Origin: Erythroxylum novogranatense
Lineage: Eukaryota; Streptophyta; Magnoliopsida; Malpighiales; Erythroxylaceae
Length of the DNA: 64,000 nt
Assembly (NCBI GenBank): GCA_029891385.1
Contig: CM057228.1
Span: 35,715,023 to 35,779,022, forward strand
Reading direction: 5' to 3'
The notes below the pieces were generated by a model that was given only the letters and a program-made list of their open reading frames with translations, was not told the DNA's origin and searched no databases. The number at the start of each line of letters is the position of its first letter. Positions within the stretch are counted from its first letter, which is position 1. The translations under genes were made by a program, and so were the position numbers. Below are positions 1 through 10,845 of the stretch, one piece after another.

Positions 1-9
1 ATTTCTTCA

Positions 10-376
10 TGTTAGGTAAAGGGACTTTGTCCCATATTGGAAATGAGAGAGGGAGGGGGGAGGCTAAACAAGTATAAATAGACCCCCTTTCTCTCCCATT
101 TATCTCATCCCAAAAATCAAAATAACTCTTAGTAAAAGTGGTAAATTTTGGTGAGTAATTTTTTTGGGTGTATTGGGGTAAGGGTTGAGAGTGTGTGAAA
201 ACACTAGTGAGTTGAGTGTTGAGTGTAAACACTTGTAAGTGTTGTTTTTCTCCCTAATAAAAAGGGTATGCAGTAGCCCCGGAGACGTAGGCATAATTTG
301 GCCGAACTCCGCTATCAAATCTTTGTGTTGTTCTATTGGGGCTTTCGTTGTGTGGAAATAGTTTAATTTCCTAACA
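10..376 (+). repeat. E1 5' LTR
   Basis: A 367-bp terminal repeat matching 4650-5016. It has a TATA box (TATAAATA, 73-80) after a purine-rich stretch and a polyadenylation-type AATAAA at 256-261, as expected for U3 and R. Inverted end sequences are TGTTAG and CTAACA. Confidence 0.93.
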
Positions 377-378
377 AT

Positions 379-390
379 TGGTATCAAAGC
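379..390 (+). other. E1 primer binding site (initiator Met-tRNA)
   Basis: TGGTATCAAAGC lies two bases after the 5' LTR. It matches the usual plant tRNA-iMet primer site TGGTATCAGAGC with one difference. Confidence 0.85.
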
Positions 391-742
391 CTTGAAGCAG
401 TGAGTATGCTCTGTAGTCGCCACAATAGTGGATCTTCTACATCAGAAAACTTTCCTTGGGTGTGTTGAAGCTTGGAGTTAGTATGCTTTCTACGCCATGC
501 CACAGAGTGGATCCTCTCATCGTAAAACTTGCCTCACCAGTGATAAATACACCGTGCACGTAACTTCGCTCTGAAGGCGGGTTTTAAGTGGGACCGTTTG
601 TGACCCTCCGCCTTTCCAGGATTTTACGTGGAATGGTAATACTTGTCTAAGGAGTCTGTTTGACGGACTTTCCTGGGCATTACCGAATCGGTTCACTTCA
701 CTAGTTGTCTACCTCAGAAGAAACTAGAAGTCAGTGGGAGTA

Positions 743-1320
743 ATGGCGCCAGATGATATGCTCAACAAAATCAATAAGTTCGATGGTACGGATTTCGAAT
801 ACTGGAAGATGCATATAGAGGATTATTTGTATCATAAGAACTAGTTTCTACCGCTCTTTGGAAAGAAGCCAGAAAACATGTCAGAAGAAGAATGGGTTAT
901 TCTTGACAGGCAGGCCCTTGGAGCAATCCGAATGACCTTATCCCGAAATATTGCCTTCAATGTGTTAAAGGCAAAAACCACAAAAGCCCTTATGGAGGAA
1001 CTAACGGAGTATTATGAAAAACCTTCAACAGTAAACAAAGTACATTTGATGCGGCGTTTGTTCAATTTGAAGATGGCGGAAGGCACCTCTGTAGATCATC
1101 ATATCAATGAACTCAACAAAGTCTTGAATCGGTTGAGTACAAAGTGAATATTGATCTTGATGATGAAATACAGCTTTAATACTTTTATCATCCCTCCCGA
1201 GAGTTGGAGTGCTACAATCACATCAAGAGTAACTCAATGGGAACCAACAAGTTGAAGTTCAAGGATGTTAGTGGCCTGATTATTAACGAGGAAACCCAAG
1301 GAAAGAAGTAGGTGAAACTT
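743..1320 (+). pseudogene. E1 gag remnant
   Basis: An ATG at 743 opens a copia gag frame (MAPDDMLNKINKFDGTDFEY), in which a short N-terminal motif on target binding precedes a stretch with W-K and LY residues. A TAG at 842-844 interrupts it. The frame continues from 878 (MSEEEWVILDRQALGAIRM) and is lost again after the LNRLS segment at about 1147 (TGA). Further downstream, gag-like coding remains in other frames. A related capsid domain (UBN2/gag-polypeptide type) normally packages element RNA in cytoplasmic particles. No complete protein can be made from this copy. Confidence 0.8.
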
Positions 1321-1448
1321 CATCCTCCTCCGCCTACCGCAGTAATCAAAAGGAAGAAGTAGAGGACGGGAAAAACTAGATACCGTGATAGATCAAAGGA
1401 CGGAGGTCCAAGTCACGGAATCTTGCTACTTCCCAAAACTCAAAAATA

Positions 1449-2465
1449 TTGAGTGTTGGAATTGTGGAAAGTTTGGGCACTACAGTAAATCAATGCAAGA
1501 ATGGTTCAAAGAAGTCGAACAATCAGAGGCAATATAGCTTCCACCTCGGTGAGGATGACGCGTTGATATGTGCCTTAGAAAACAAGCAAGAGGCATGGAT
1601 ATTGGACTCGGAGCATCGTTTCATGCAACTTCGGAGAAAGATCTTCTTGAGAAGTATGTGCTCGAAATCTCGGCGGGTGTATCTTGGTAATGATCAACCC
1701 CGCAAGATTGTTTCAGAAGGTATAGTTAAGCTCAAGTCGAATGGAGCCATCTGGGAGCTGAAGGATGTCAGACATATCCCTGATCTGAGAAAGAACTTAA
1801 TCTCAGTGGGACAATTAGCAAGTGAAGGCTACGTCACAACTTTTCGTAGTGATGAATGGAAGGTATCAAAGGGAGCAATGATTGTAGCACAAGGAAAGAA
1901 GAATGGTACTCTCTACCTAACAACCGGAGCATATTGTTCAATTGCAGTTGCACAAGGGAGTGGAGATTCCAACTTGTGGCACCGGAGACTTGGCCACATG
2001 AGTGAAAAGGGAATGAAGTTAATGCATTCTCATGAAAACTATCGTCTCTACAACAAGGAGCTTGATACGTGTGAAGACTGCATCATTGGAAAGCAGAAGA
2101 GAGTCAGCTTTCAAACAGGTGGTAGAACGCCAAAGAAGGAGAAACTTGAGCTCGTGCATTCTGATGTTTGGGGACCAACAACTACTCCATCCATTGGTAG
2201 AAAGCACTACTTCGTGACATTCATTGATGATCACTCCCGTAAGGTGTGGGTTTACTTTCTGAGACACAAGTCAGAAGTATTTGATATTTTTAAAACATGG
2301 AAGGCTATGGTTGAAAATGAGACGGGTCTCAAGATAAAGAAGCTCAGAACTGACAATGGTGGAGAATATGAGGACACTAGATTCAAAAAATTCTGCTACG
2401 AGCACGGAATCGAATGGAGAGAACTGTGCAGAACGCCACAACATAATGGTGTAGCGGGCGTATGA
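1449..2465 (+). pseudogene. E1 zinc knuckle, protease and integrase remnant
   Basis: The CCHC knuckle (CWNCGKFGHYSK) at about 1455 runs out of frame before its last Cys. The aspartic protease motif (WILDS) at about 1600 loses frame inside DSGAS, consistent with one missing G. The integrase is then readable: GAG-pre-integrase (LWHRRLGHM, about 1975), the zinc-binding His/Cys set ending CEDC, the first catalytic Asp in HSDVWGP and the second in RTDNGGEY. The region of the catalytic Glu reads NGVAGV and then stops (2463-2465), where intact relatives have NGVAER; the Glu is lost. Strand transfer activity is therefore not expected. Confidence 0.85.
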
Positions 2466-2604
2466 ATCGAACCTTAATTGAAAGGGCTAAGTATGCGGAT
2501 GCAATCAGTTTACCAAAGCAATTACGGGCAAGCGGTCAACTCAATGACTTATCTCATCAACCGAGGTCCATCGGTTCCATTGAGTACAAGATACCAGAGG
2601 AGGT

Positions 2605-4282
2605 TTGGAGTGGAAAGATGTGAATCTCTCACACCTTAAGGTATTTGGTTGTACAACATATGTGCATATCGGTGATCAAGGCGTAAACAAACTTGATCCA
2701 AAATCTAAGAAATGCACATTTATTGGCTATGGTGAGGATGAGTTTGGATATCGATTTGGGATGATGAAAACAAGAAGATCATTCGAGTGGAGATGTGATC
2801 TTTAATGAAAAGTCGATGTATAAAGATCGACATGCATCGGAGAACACCTCTCGGAGAGACCTCAGATTTGTTGATATCGAGAATATGCCAAATTTTGCAG
2901 TGAGACAAATGGAAGTAAATCCTCAATCGAAGAAACTGTTGAAGAAGAAGCTCACTGAATCACCACAACCCACCTCTCCTGCTCTCGAGTTAAGAAGGTC
3001 TTCTCGACCTCACGTGCCAAACAGAGATTCTCGACTATCTATTGTTGACCGACGGAGGCGAGCCCGAGTCTTACAAAGAGGCATGCCAAATGAAGATGCC
3101 AGCAGTGGGAGCTTGCAATGAAAGATGAGATGAGATCTTTAATCTCAAATCAGACTTGGGAACTAACAAAGTTACCAAATGGAAAGAAGGCTCTTCACAA
3201 CAAATGGGTATATCGGGTCAAAGAGGAGTTTGATGGTTCCAAAAGATACAAAGCTCGGTTAGTAGTCAAAGGTTTCCAGCAGAAGGAAGGAATAGACTAT
3301 ACCGATATTTTCTCTCCGGTGGTGAAGCTTAATACCATCAAAACGGTGTTAAGTATTGTTGCAAGTCAAGATCTCCATCTTGAACAGCTTGATGTGAAGA
3401 CAACGCTTCTTCATGGAGACTTGGACGAGGAGATATTTATGCACCAGCGGAGGGTTTCTGGAGAAAGGAAAAGAGCATTTAGTGTGTAAGTTGAAGAAAA
3501 GCAGACGGTCTCAAACAAGCCCCAAGGCAATGGGTACGAAAAGTTTGATAACTTCACGCATAGGAAGACTTCCGAAGTGCAATGCCGACCAACGTTGTTA
3601 TATCAAGAGATATCACCAGCTTATATCATTTTCTACTTTACGTCGATGACATGTTAGTAGTGGGTTCCAATATGAATGATATCGAAATTTGAAGAAACAA
3701 TTGTCAAAAGAATTTGACATGAAAGATCTGGTCCAATAAGAAGATTCTTGGGATGCGATCACCGTAAATAAGCGAGAGGGAATTACAGTTATCTCAAGGT
3801 AATACATTAATCGTATTTTGCAATCGGTTTAACATGGAGAATGCTAAACCAACAAGACTCCCTCGCCAAATATTTTCGCTTATCCCAAAATCACCACCTC
3901 GCATAAATGAAGAGCGAGACTTGATGGCGAAAATTCCTTATGCCTCTCTATTGGGAGCTTGATGTATGCCATGGTATGCACAAGGCCGACATAAAGCCAT
4001 GCAATGGGAAGCAATTAGCGATTTATGGCAAATCCGGGAAAAGTCCATTGGGAAGCAGTAAAATGGATTTTAAGATATCTTCGAGACACTACCAAGAAAT
4101 GCCTGTACTTTGGCAAAGGAGAAATAAAAGTACAAGGTTATGTTGACTCAGATTATGCAGGCAAAGTTGATAGAAAAAGGAGCACCACCGGTTACATTTT
4201 CACTGTAGGTACAACAGCTGTGAGTTGGATATCGCAGATTCAGAAGATTGTTGCCTTATCTACTACAGAAGTGAGTATATAG
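2605..4282 (+). pseudogene. E1 reverse transcriptase / RNase H remnant
   Basis: Copia RT can be followed in pieces. The block LKVFGCTTYVHI (about 2640) is followed by the RT start (NKWVYRVKEEFDGSKRYKAR, about 3200), VVKLNTIKTVLSIVAS, and the catalytic LYVDDMLVVGS near 3635-3670 in another frame. RNase H appears at 4025-4282 with the catalytic Asp in YVDSDYAGKVD and the STTGYIF and ALSTTE motifs. Several frameshifts and stops separate the pieces, including the end of the first RT block at about 3487 and a stop at 4280-4282. The RNase H C-terminus continues out of frame to about 4620. Confidence 0.85.
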
Positions 4283-4649
4283 CAATAATCAAGCTAGCAA
4301 AGAGATAATTTGGCTTCGAATTTCTTTGTCGAGTTGGGTTTTATGCAGAGAAGAATGTGCTATATAGTGACGGTCGAGTGCAATTCATCGGCCAAGAATC
4401 CAAAGATTCCACCCGTAACCAAGCATATTGGTGTTCGTTATCATTTCATCGATCCTTGCTAGAAGATGAAGTGTTAACACTTGAGAAGATCCTCGAAGCA
4501 AGAATCCTGCAGACATGTTAACCAAGGTGGTGACATCGACAAATCAAGTTGTGTGCAACTTCAATGGCTCGCAAGAATAATAAAATCTAGACGAGCCATC
4601 AGCATCAATCAAAGTGAAGACAGATTGAAATCGTCTTCAAGTGGGAGAT

Positions 4650-5016
4650 TGTTAGGTAAAGGGACTTTGTCCCATATTGGAAATGAGAGAAGGAGGGGGG
4701 AGGCTAAACAAGTATAAATAGACCCCCTCCCCCTCACATTTATCTCATCCCAAAAACCAAAATAACTCTTAGTAAGAGTGGTAAATTTTGGTGAGTAATT
4801 TTTTTGGGTGTATTGGGGTAAGGGTTGAGAGTGTGTGAAAACACTAGTGAGTTGAGTGTTGAGTGTAAACACTTATAAGTGTTGTTTTTCTCCCTAATAA
4901 AAAGGGTATGCAGTAACCCTGGAGATGTAGGCATAATTTGGCCGAACTCCGTTATCAAATCTTTGTGTTGTTCTATTGGCGCTTTCGTTGTGTGGAAATA
5001 GTTTAATTTCCTAACA
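4650..5016 (+). repeat. E1 3' LTR with preceding polypurine tract
   Basis: Second copy of the 367-bp LTR. The purine tract CAAGTGGGAGAT (about 4638-4649) abuts the LTR start and would prime plus-strand synthesis. The TATA box is at 4713-4720. Confidence 0.93.
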
Positions 5017-7052
5017 CCTCATTCGGGCAAAATTATAGGTGGTTGGATTGGTTACTTCTCCTATGATACGGTTCGACATGTACAGAAAGCAAACTTGCCA
5101 TCTTCAAGGGCAACTCAGGATGACATAAATCTTGCAGATATGCATCTCGGCCTGTATGTCGATGTGATTGTTTTGGATCATGTGGAAAAGGTGCTCCTCT
5201 TTGATTGTTGTTGGATTTTAGCTTCTGTTTACAGAATCTGAATGTAGTTCTCTGCATATTGTTTTCAGAAAGCACATGTAATCCACTGGGTGATGGTAGA
5301 TAGGCACCCATGCGTTGAGAGTGCTTATTCTGATGGAGTGAAATGCCTTGAAAAATTGGTATCAAAAGTGCATGACATAAATCCGTGAGTGCCTATCTGT
5401 TTCTTTCACTTGGTTGTAAATGTAATTACTCTGTTGCTTTGATGAGGGTGATTTCTATATCCTTGTCGATTTTAATGCTGAATGGTGACTAACAGCCCCA
5501 GGCTACCGGCTGGCTATGTAACCTCGCCTAATCACCAATTCGGTCCATTCATCAAGTCTAAACTCTCCAGCAAAGAATACAGTGAAGCAGTAGAAAGGGC
5601 AAAAGAACATATTGTAGCAGGGGATGTTTCCCAGATAGTTTTAAGTCAGGGATTTGAACGCCCAACATTCACTGCTCCATTTGAAGTGTACAGAGCAATG
5701 AGAGTAGTGAGTCCTGATCATTGTATGACTTACTTGCAAGTACGAGCCCACTCAAACTACTAAATAGTGAAGAGTTTATGTTGTTTTGTTCACCATCGTA
5801 AGTGTAAATATGAATACGTGATTGCAGGCTAGAGGGTGCATTCTAGTTGCCTCCAGCCCAGAAGTTGTGACTTGTGCTAAGAAGGTAAAACACTGAAGTT
5901 GATTTTTTTTTCTTTCCCGCCAACTGACTTTCTTTTAAGGAAAGTCCTCCGTGGAAATGAGATTCAGACAGAAGATTCAAAAACGACATACACAATATAT
6001 GCTGTTTATAATAGTGAAATGCAATTGATTATATATCTGTTTCGTCAATCTAGTTTTGCCAATATTTGCAACCTTTTTCATGTTAAGAATATATAAGACC
6101 ATTGCCATTAAACAGAGCCATGAGGAAGAAGCTTTTATTTGGCATTGGACGCAGGTCTCCGGGGAATTGCGTCACAATGTAACGTGCTGGGATGTCCTCC
6201 GAGCTGCTCTGCCTGTCTGTACAGTTTGTGGAACACCCAAGGTCTTTTATCCTAAACAGATTGATTCTAATGTTTTTAAAGGATTTCCTAGGATACGTAG
6301 ATGCTTTCCAACACTGTTCATACCGGTCCATTAGTAGCTGTGTCTCAAGTACTCGTATGATGAGCTTATCATTACGTCATGGGGATTACCCATTTTTCCA
6401 AATTGCTTTTCTAAGGGCTAGCATACCGACTAATCATTGTGAATCTGTGTAAGGTAGATTATGGCCATGAAAGTGACTGACAAGCCGGAGATGACAAGCC
6501 GTGGCCCTTGCGGGGGAGGGTTTGTCTCTATTTCTTTCAATGGAGACGTGGAAATTGCAGTGGATTCCAGGATCATGGTTTTCCCAACTGAAACACAAGA
6601 TGCTGAAAAGGGAAAATCACGCCGTCAATGGATCGCTTACCTTCAGGCTGGTGCAACTATATGTGTTGACACGGATCCTGAAAGCGAGTACTGTAAGTGT
6701 CAATCAGAAGTTGCTCATGTTGCTCAAGCCATTGACTTAGCTGAGACAGCTTTCATCCAGGTTCATCATCATCATCATCATATGTAGATTGCTTTTTTCT
6801 GTTTACATCATATCCTTTTTAACTCTTCTTGTCGTATTTTTCTCCAAGTTGTTCTTCTGACTATGCTACCCGGAACTATTCTCATGCTCTAATATGTTCA
6901 CTTGATTGAAACGACACGGCCTCCCGTGGGATTAAGCCAATCTCTCTCTCGAAATGGATTGGTTAATTTGATAGCATCTCTGTGTCTCTTTTCTTTTAAC
7001 TTTTTTTTTGCAGGGGCAAACTCAAACCTTAAATCGCAGAGAACAGGAGTAA
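5017..7052 (+). pseudogene. ASA: Anthranilate synthase alpha subunit (TrpE-like), 3' part, disrupted
   Basis: Plastid anthranilate synthase alpha converts chorismate to anthranilate, the first step of tryptophan synthesis. Readable exons: 5017-5190 (GGWIGYFSYDTVRHV, LGLYVDVIVLDHVEK), 5269-5384 (KAHVIHWVMVDRH), 5502-5739 (EHIVAGDVSQIVLSQGFER), 5828-5884 (ARGCILVASSPEVV), 6155-6241 (TCWDVLRAALPV), about 6458-6760 (GGGFVSISFNGDVEIA) and 7014-7052 ending in TAA. Most have GT/AG borders. Broken points: E1 splits the first visible exon; the exon that should carry the PLAGTxRRG and HxMLVDLGRND chorismate-site segments is missing or decayed at 5885-6154 (only a KVLRGNE-like scrap near 5945); and the GTVSGAPK-type loop reads CTVCGTPK. 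The upstream half is outside the window. I infer a non-functional paralogue; a functional copy should exist elsewhere. Confidence 0.85.
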
Positions 7053-7689
7053 TATAAGAATAGGGTCTATAATCAAACCTTTAAACTGTTTTTATAATTA
7101 ATTATTTTCTAGCAGTAGATGAATATCATTAAGCTAAACAAAACAAAAAAAAAAAAAAAGAAAGAAAGAAAAAGCTTGACGGGTTCTGCATCAGATGAGA
7201 TAAGAAATGTGATTTTGGAAATGCAGCTACTTCTCCTAGGAATAAAGAAGCTAAGCCATAACCACTTGAGTTAGGAAATTGCTATCAAAAGTATTGCAGA
7301 TAATGACAATCATTCAGGAATGTTAATGCTATTGGCAATTTGTCTAAGTCACTGGAAGATAACAGATAAATGAAAAAGTGTCCTTCACTTACATAAATGA
7401 AAAAGTAATTTAAAGCTTTTACGGTTCATAACGCAGTAGATCTTAAGACTACAATTTTACATGGCAAATGTAAATATTAAACCAGAGAAAAAGCAAAAGG
7501 CTTTAACAATCGTAAATTACAAGGCTTAACAAATAAATCGGACAACTATTGAATTTTGCAATTAGGAAATTACATCACTTCAAAACCCAAAATTTACAGC
7601 ACGGATACACACAAGAATTCACCTCGTGTTGGATCAAACATAGGTGGATAGATATATATTGGTTAGTGATAACTAAGATCAGACTCACC
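7053..7689. other. Intergenic, convergent gene ends
   Basis: Lies between the 3' ends of the ASA pseudogene and PH1, which converge. It is AT-rich with a poly-A/GAAA stretch near 7141-7170. The right part presumably holds the PH1 3' UTR. I see no further gene. Confidence 0.6.
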
Positions 7690-8133
7690 TTATAACCTCT
7701 TGCTATCGTAATCAACGATCTCGGAATCAGTCACAGATCTGGAGTGTTGAACTATGGACCGACCGATCGAGTTGATCCAATCCTCCTTCTCCTTCTCTGA
7801 GTCAGCGATGAAGTACATAGTCTCCGACCTGGTCGACAACTCGAACGCGTACTGTTTGTTGAGGACGTCCTCGGCTCCTTTGACCGTCAAGCAAGCGGCC
7901 ACTGGGATGACGCCGCGGGGCTTCGAAGCTCGGGTCACGGTGGATTCCTTGAACCAGAAGAGCTTGCCCTGCTTTAGAACGAACCACCTGCGCCTCCAGG
8001 TTTTGATGTACTCACCCTGCTTGGTTAACCATCCGGTCCGTTCCGGGTTTGACCAGAACTCGACCCCTTCGTAGTCCGATGGGTTCGTTTGGCTTTGTGT
8101 TAGAGCGGACGCTGCTCGCCAAAGGGAAGCCAT
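7690..8133 (-). CDS. PH1: Pleckstrin-homology domain protein, PH1 type
   Basis: An intact single-exon frame of 147 residues, the usual length of the small plant PH1 proteins, which are little more than one PH domain. The PH domain covers about residues 29-129. It starts TGWLTKQGEYIKTWRRRWF, with the basic K/R residues of strands 1-2 that bind phosphoinositide head groups. It continues LKQGKLFWFK and VIPVAACLTVKGAED, and ends in the C-terminal helix with the invariant Trp (EKEDWINSIG). The tail SRSVTDSEIVDYD is typical of the family. Known family members bind phosphoinositides, and the Arabidopsis protein acts at late endosomes; that role here is inferred. The ATG at 8131-8133 is the only one fitting the family's N-terminus (MASLWRAASAL). 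No break is seen; this is the one convincing functional protein-coding gene in the window. Confidence 0.95.
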   Translation of the reverse strand: MASLWRAASALTQSQTNPSDYEGVEFWSNPERTGWLTKQGEYIKTWRRRWFVLKQGKLFWFKESTVTRASKPRGVIPVAACLTVKGAEDVLNKQYAFELSTRSETMYFIADSEKEKEDWINSIGRSIVQHSRSVTDSEIVDYDSKRL

Positions 8134-8650
8134 GGATCAGACAAGAAATAGGAGTTGATTGTATGTGTAGGTGAGGGAGAACAAAAAGGTAATTTGGTTC
8201 TATCGCGGACGCAACTTAGGATCTTTTTTTTTCCTCACATTTCCTTTCTAAAAAGGACATTTACTTTAAAATAAGTTCACATCTTTGTTTTTATTTATAT
8301 TTTCAAAATTAAAAAATTGTTTATTTAAAATTTAAAATTTTGTTTTAGTTGATTTCTTCTCATTTTCATTATTTATACAAAAGGTGCTATATTAAAGTCA
8401 AAGATTTTATATTTTATATATGTAGAGTTGTTCACTTAGAAATGCACGGGTAGACGTAGTTATAAATTAAAGAGAATTTCAAAGATTGTTCACGTGAGAA
8501 TTAGGTGGTACTAGAATTAAAGTGCTATTGTACTAATTTACTAATGAATTGTTGTAAAATAAAAGGTTAATTTTAGAGTGTAAATGAAGTTAATTACAAA
8601 TACTACCAATACTAATGCCAAAATATTAAAAGTGCGACAGAAGTGATGTG
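8134..8650. other. PH1 upstream region and AT-rich spacer
   Basis: The first 100 bases or so upstream of PH1 should hold its 5' UTR and promoter on the minus strand. No clear TATA box can be assigned. The rest is AT-rich with no coding signal. Confidence 0.4.
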
Positions 8651-10845
8651 AAGCAACTACTTAAAATAAATGTAATTAAATAGTGATAAATGTTACATTT
8701 GCTAGTTAGGTTAATTATGTAAAGAGTATGTAAGTGGTGTGATTTCTTAATATCATGTAATTCAATTCTCTTGACTAACCTAATGGCAGAGGTTCTTAAC
8801 CAATCATTTGTACTTTCTCACGATATTAATGGCCTACTGTGACTAATCCTAACATATATCTCCAACGTGTTAGTTGATTAGTTATGATGCATAATATTCT
8901 ATCAACCCCTCTAATTAGATTTGTAACCTAATTACCTTAGAAACCATGGTTTGTACATCTAACCACCATCTCCACTACTCAATCATGTTAGCTTCTAAAT
9001 AATTACTTTCTCAAGATCATTAGTTAACCAAAGTGTATTAGGTTGATCAAACGCAAATTCTATTAAATTCAAGACTGAATAAAGCGATAATCAAGAGTTA
9101 CAAATCATTAATCAATAACACAAACAAGCTTATCCATAACTAAATAACTTTAAAAAAACTAGCCACGGATCATAAGATTCTTAAGAAACATTAAAGAAAA
9201 AAAGAACAAAAGGAAATAAGGACATAACCATTTTAATTCCTCTTGAGCTTGATTTTTCCTTTATAGTTCCTTTATAATCTTCTTGAAGTAAATACATAAA
9301 ACAATGTGCAATGATGCTAATGAGAAAAAAGTGTGATTTCTATTGATGAAAAGAGATTATATGTCTCTAAAAATGATAGATGGATGATGAAAGTATTAGG
9401 TGATCTATTCGCTTTCTATACTATTGTTTATATAATCTGCAAGCTAACCCTACTTTCATAGCCAATTTCTACATTTAACTTTAAAACAATACCCTTTTTA
9501 TATATTATTTCTTTCCTATCTTAGTGATTTCTTTTTTTGGAATTGGTCCCCACACATCTTCTTTGTTGTTTGGAGCTTTAAATAGACTAATCAGTTGCCC
9601 CAAATCTTAAACTTATATATATATATATATCTTACTTTGGTTAGGGGTGTGGGCTAAATAAGGTGTCTTAGTTACATCTTGTAGCCAGAATGTCACGTGA
9701 CTTCTCCTTAAAGGTTGTGACTACGACTGGCTTGGCCAAAATGTCGAGTGGAAGTATGTGGATAACTGAGGCTGCCATTGTTTGGCTTACTCTGGGTCAA
9801 GACTATTGTTACCTAGTTGGCTTAGGCCTAATTCTCTAAGTTTTAGCTTCTTTTGAACCAATTCTCTCACACAAAGGGCCTTCATCCAAAAATTACACAA
9901 ACACATAAGTTGTGATCCTATTAAAGCAAATTTAAGCAAAATTCAGGTGCAAATAAGCTATAAATATATGAAAATTACATTCATATCTACTCCTTTACAC
10001 GTAAAATTTTCTTATGCTTAAGCCAAATAAATATTGAATAAGGTTAGGATCAACTTCCTTAAGTCTCGGTGACTATGCAATTAATATGGCTAGAGAAGCG
10101 CAAGCATACCAAGTTAAGATTAACCTCATTATCATAATAGTTGAACTCCTTTTGCAAGTTGAAGGCTAAATTCAAAGTTTTATTCACCACACACATCCAA
10201 ATCACTAAGTCCAATCACTAAGTTAGGTACGTCCAACTTAAGTAACTTTGGCTCACTTTTTAAAGTTTAGATTCATTTTAGGATGGTTCACTTACATTGC
10301 TACAAACTAGTCTATAAATTAAGGATCTTCGTATTTCATTTATTTTGTTCTTGTGGGATCCACATTTATTACTTATCTCCACGATTAGTAAACCCTCCTT
10401 TTGATGTGAATTGCAATCATTTGTGATGACTAGCACTAATTACTAAGACAGCTTAACATATCAAGGGTGTTTAAAACTATACTCGTATCCTTAGGGTTTT
10501 TTTTAATAAGGAAAGACTCTATGTACTGGTCCTAGTTTAGATTCGAGCAAGTGTCAACCAATTAATTGAGCATGCAAAGTGATTTTTGTGAGCTAAAATA
10601 ACCTTATCACACATACTTCCACTTAAGTGACTAAACTAGCAACTTTTTAATGTGACTTCATAAAATAAGGAGTTTAACACTTAACTTTCCAATTTTAATC
10701 ATTTTACCATGTTAAAAATGATGTGCTAAAAAATCTCTACCTAAGTCACTATTATCGCATTACCTCACAACTTAACTTCCCCCTCCTGACAACCTTGACT
10801 TAATTTCATCTAACCTAACCCTTCCCCACACTTTATTCTTAACAT
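8650..10845 (-). repeat. Possible old Athila/Tat-type LTR remnant (a)
   Basis: No gene is visible. On the minus strand, AAAGTGTGGGGAAGG at about 10820-10840 resembles the purine tract that precedes 3' LTRs of Athila/Tat Gypsy elements. The AT-rich DNA to its left has an LTR-like feel, for example a TATATAAAC motif on the minus strand near 9430, and wording similar to 13.0-13.5 kb. A (TA)n run lies near 9617-9630. Ends and target duplication were not found, so limits are approximate. Confidence 0.25.

Larger units (their letters stand above)
10..5016 (+). mobile_element. E1: Ty1/copia LTR retrotransposon, complete structure but coding-dead
   Basis: Two 367-bp direct LTRs begin TGTTAG and end CTAACA. 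They enclose, in order, a Met-tRNA primer binding site, gag, protease, integrase, RT and RNase H remnants, and a purine tract just before the 3' LTR. Integrase before RT is the copia order. The flanks CTTCA (5-9) and CCTCA (5017-5021) form a 5-bp target duplication with one mismatch. The LTRs differ at roughly a dozen sites, so the insertion is not very recent. The target is coding sequence of an anthranilate synthase gene, whose frame resumes at 5017. The sequence looks Tork/Tnt1-like, but the lineage is an inference. Confidence 0.93.

Noticed and set aside
6461..6787. Frame ending in six histidines, like a His-tag
   Set aside because: The His codons come from a CATCAT microsatellite at 6763-6780, just past the exon donor at 6760/6761; it is intron sequence.
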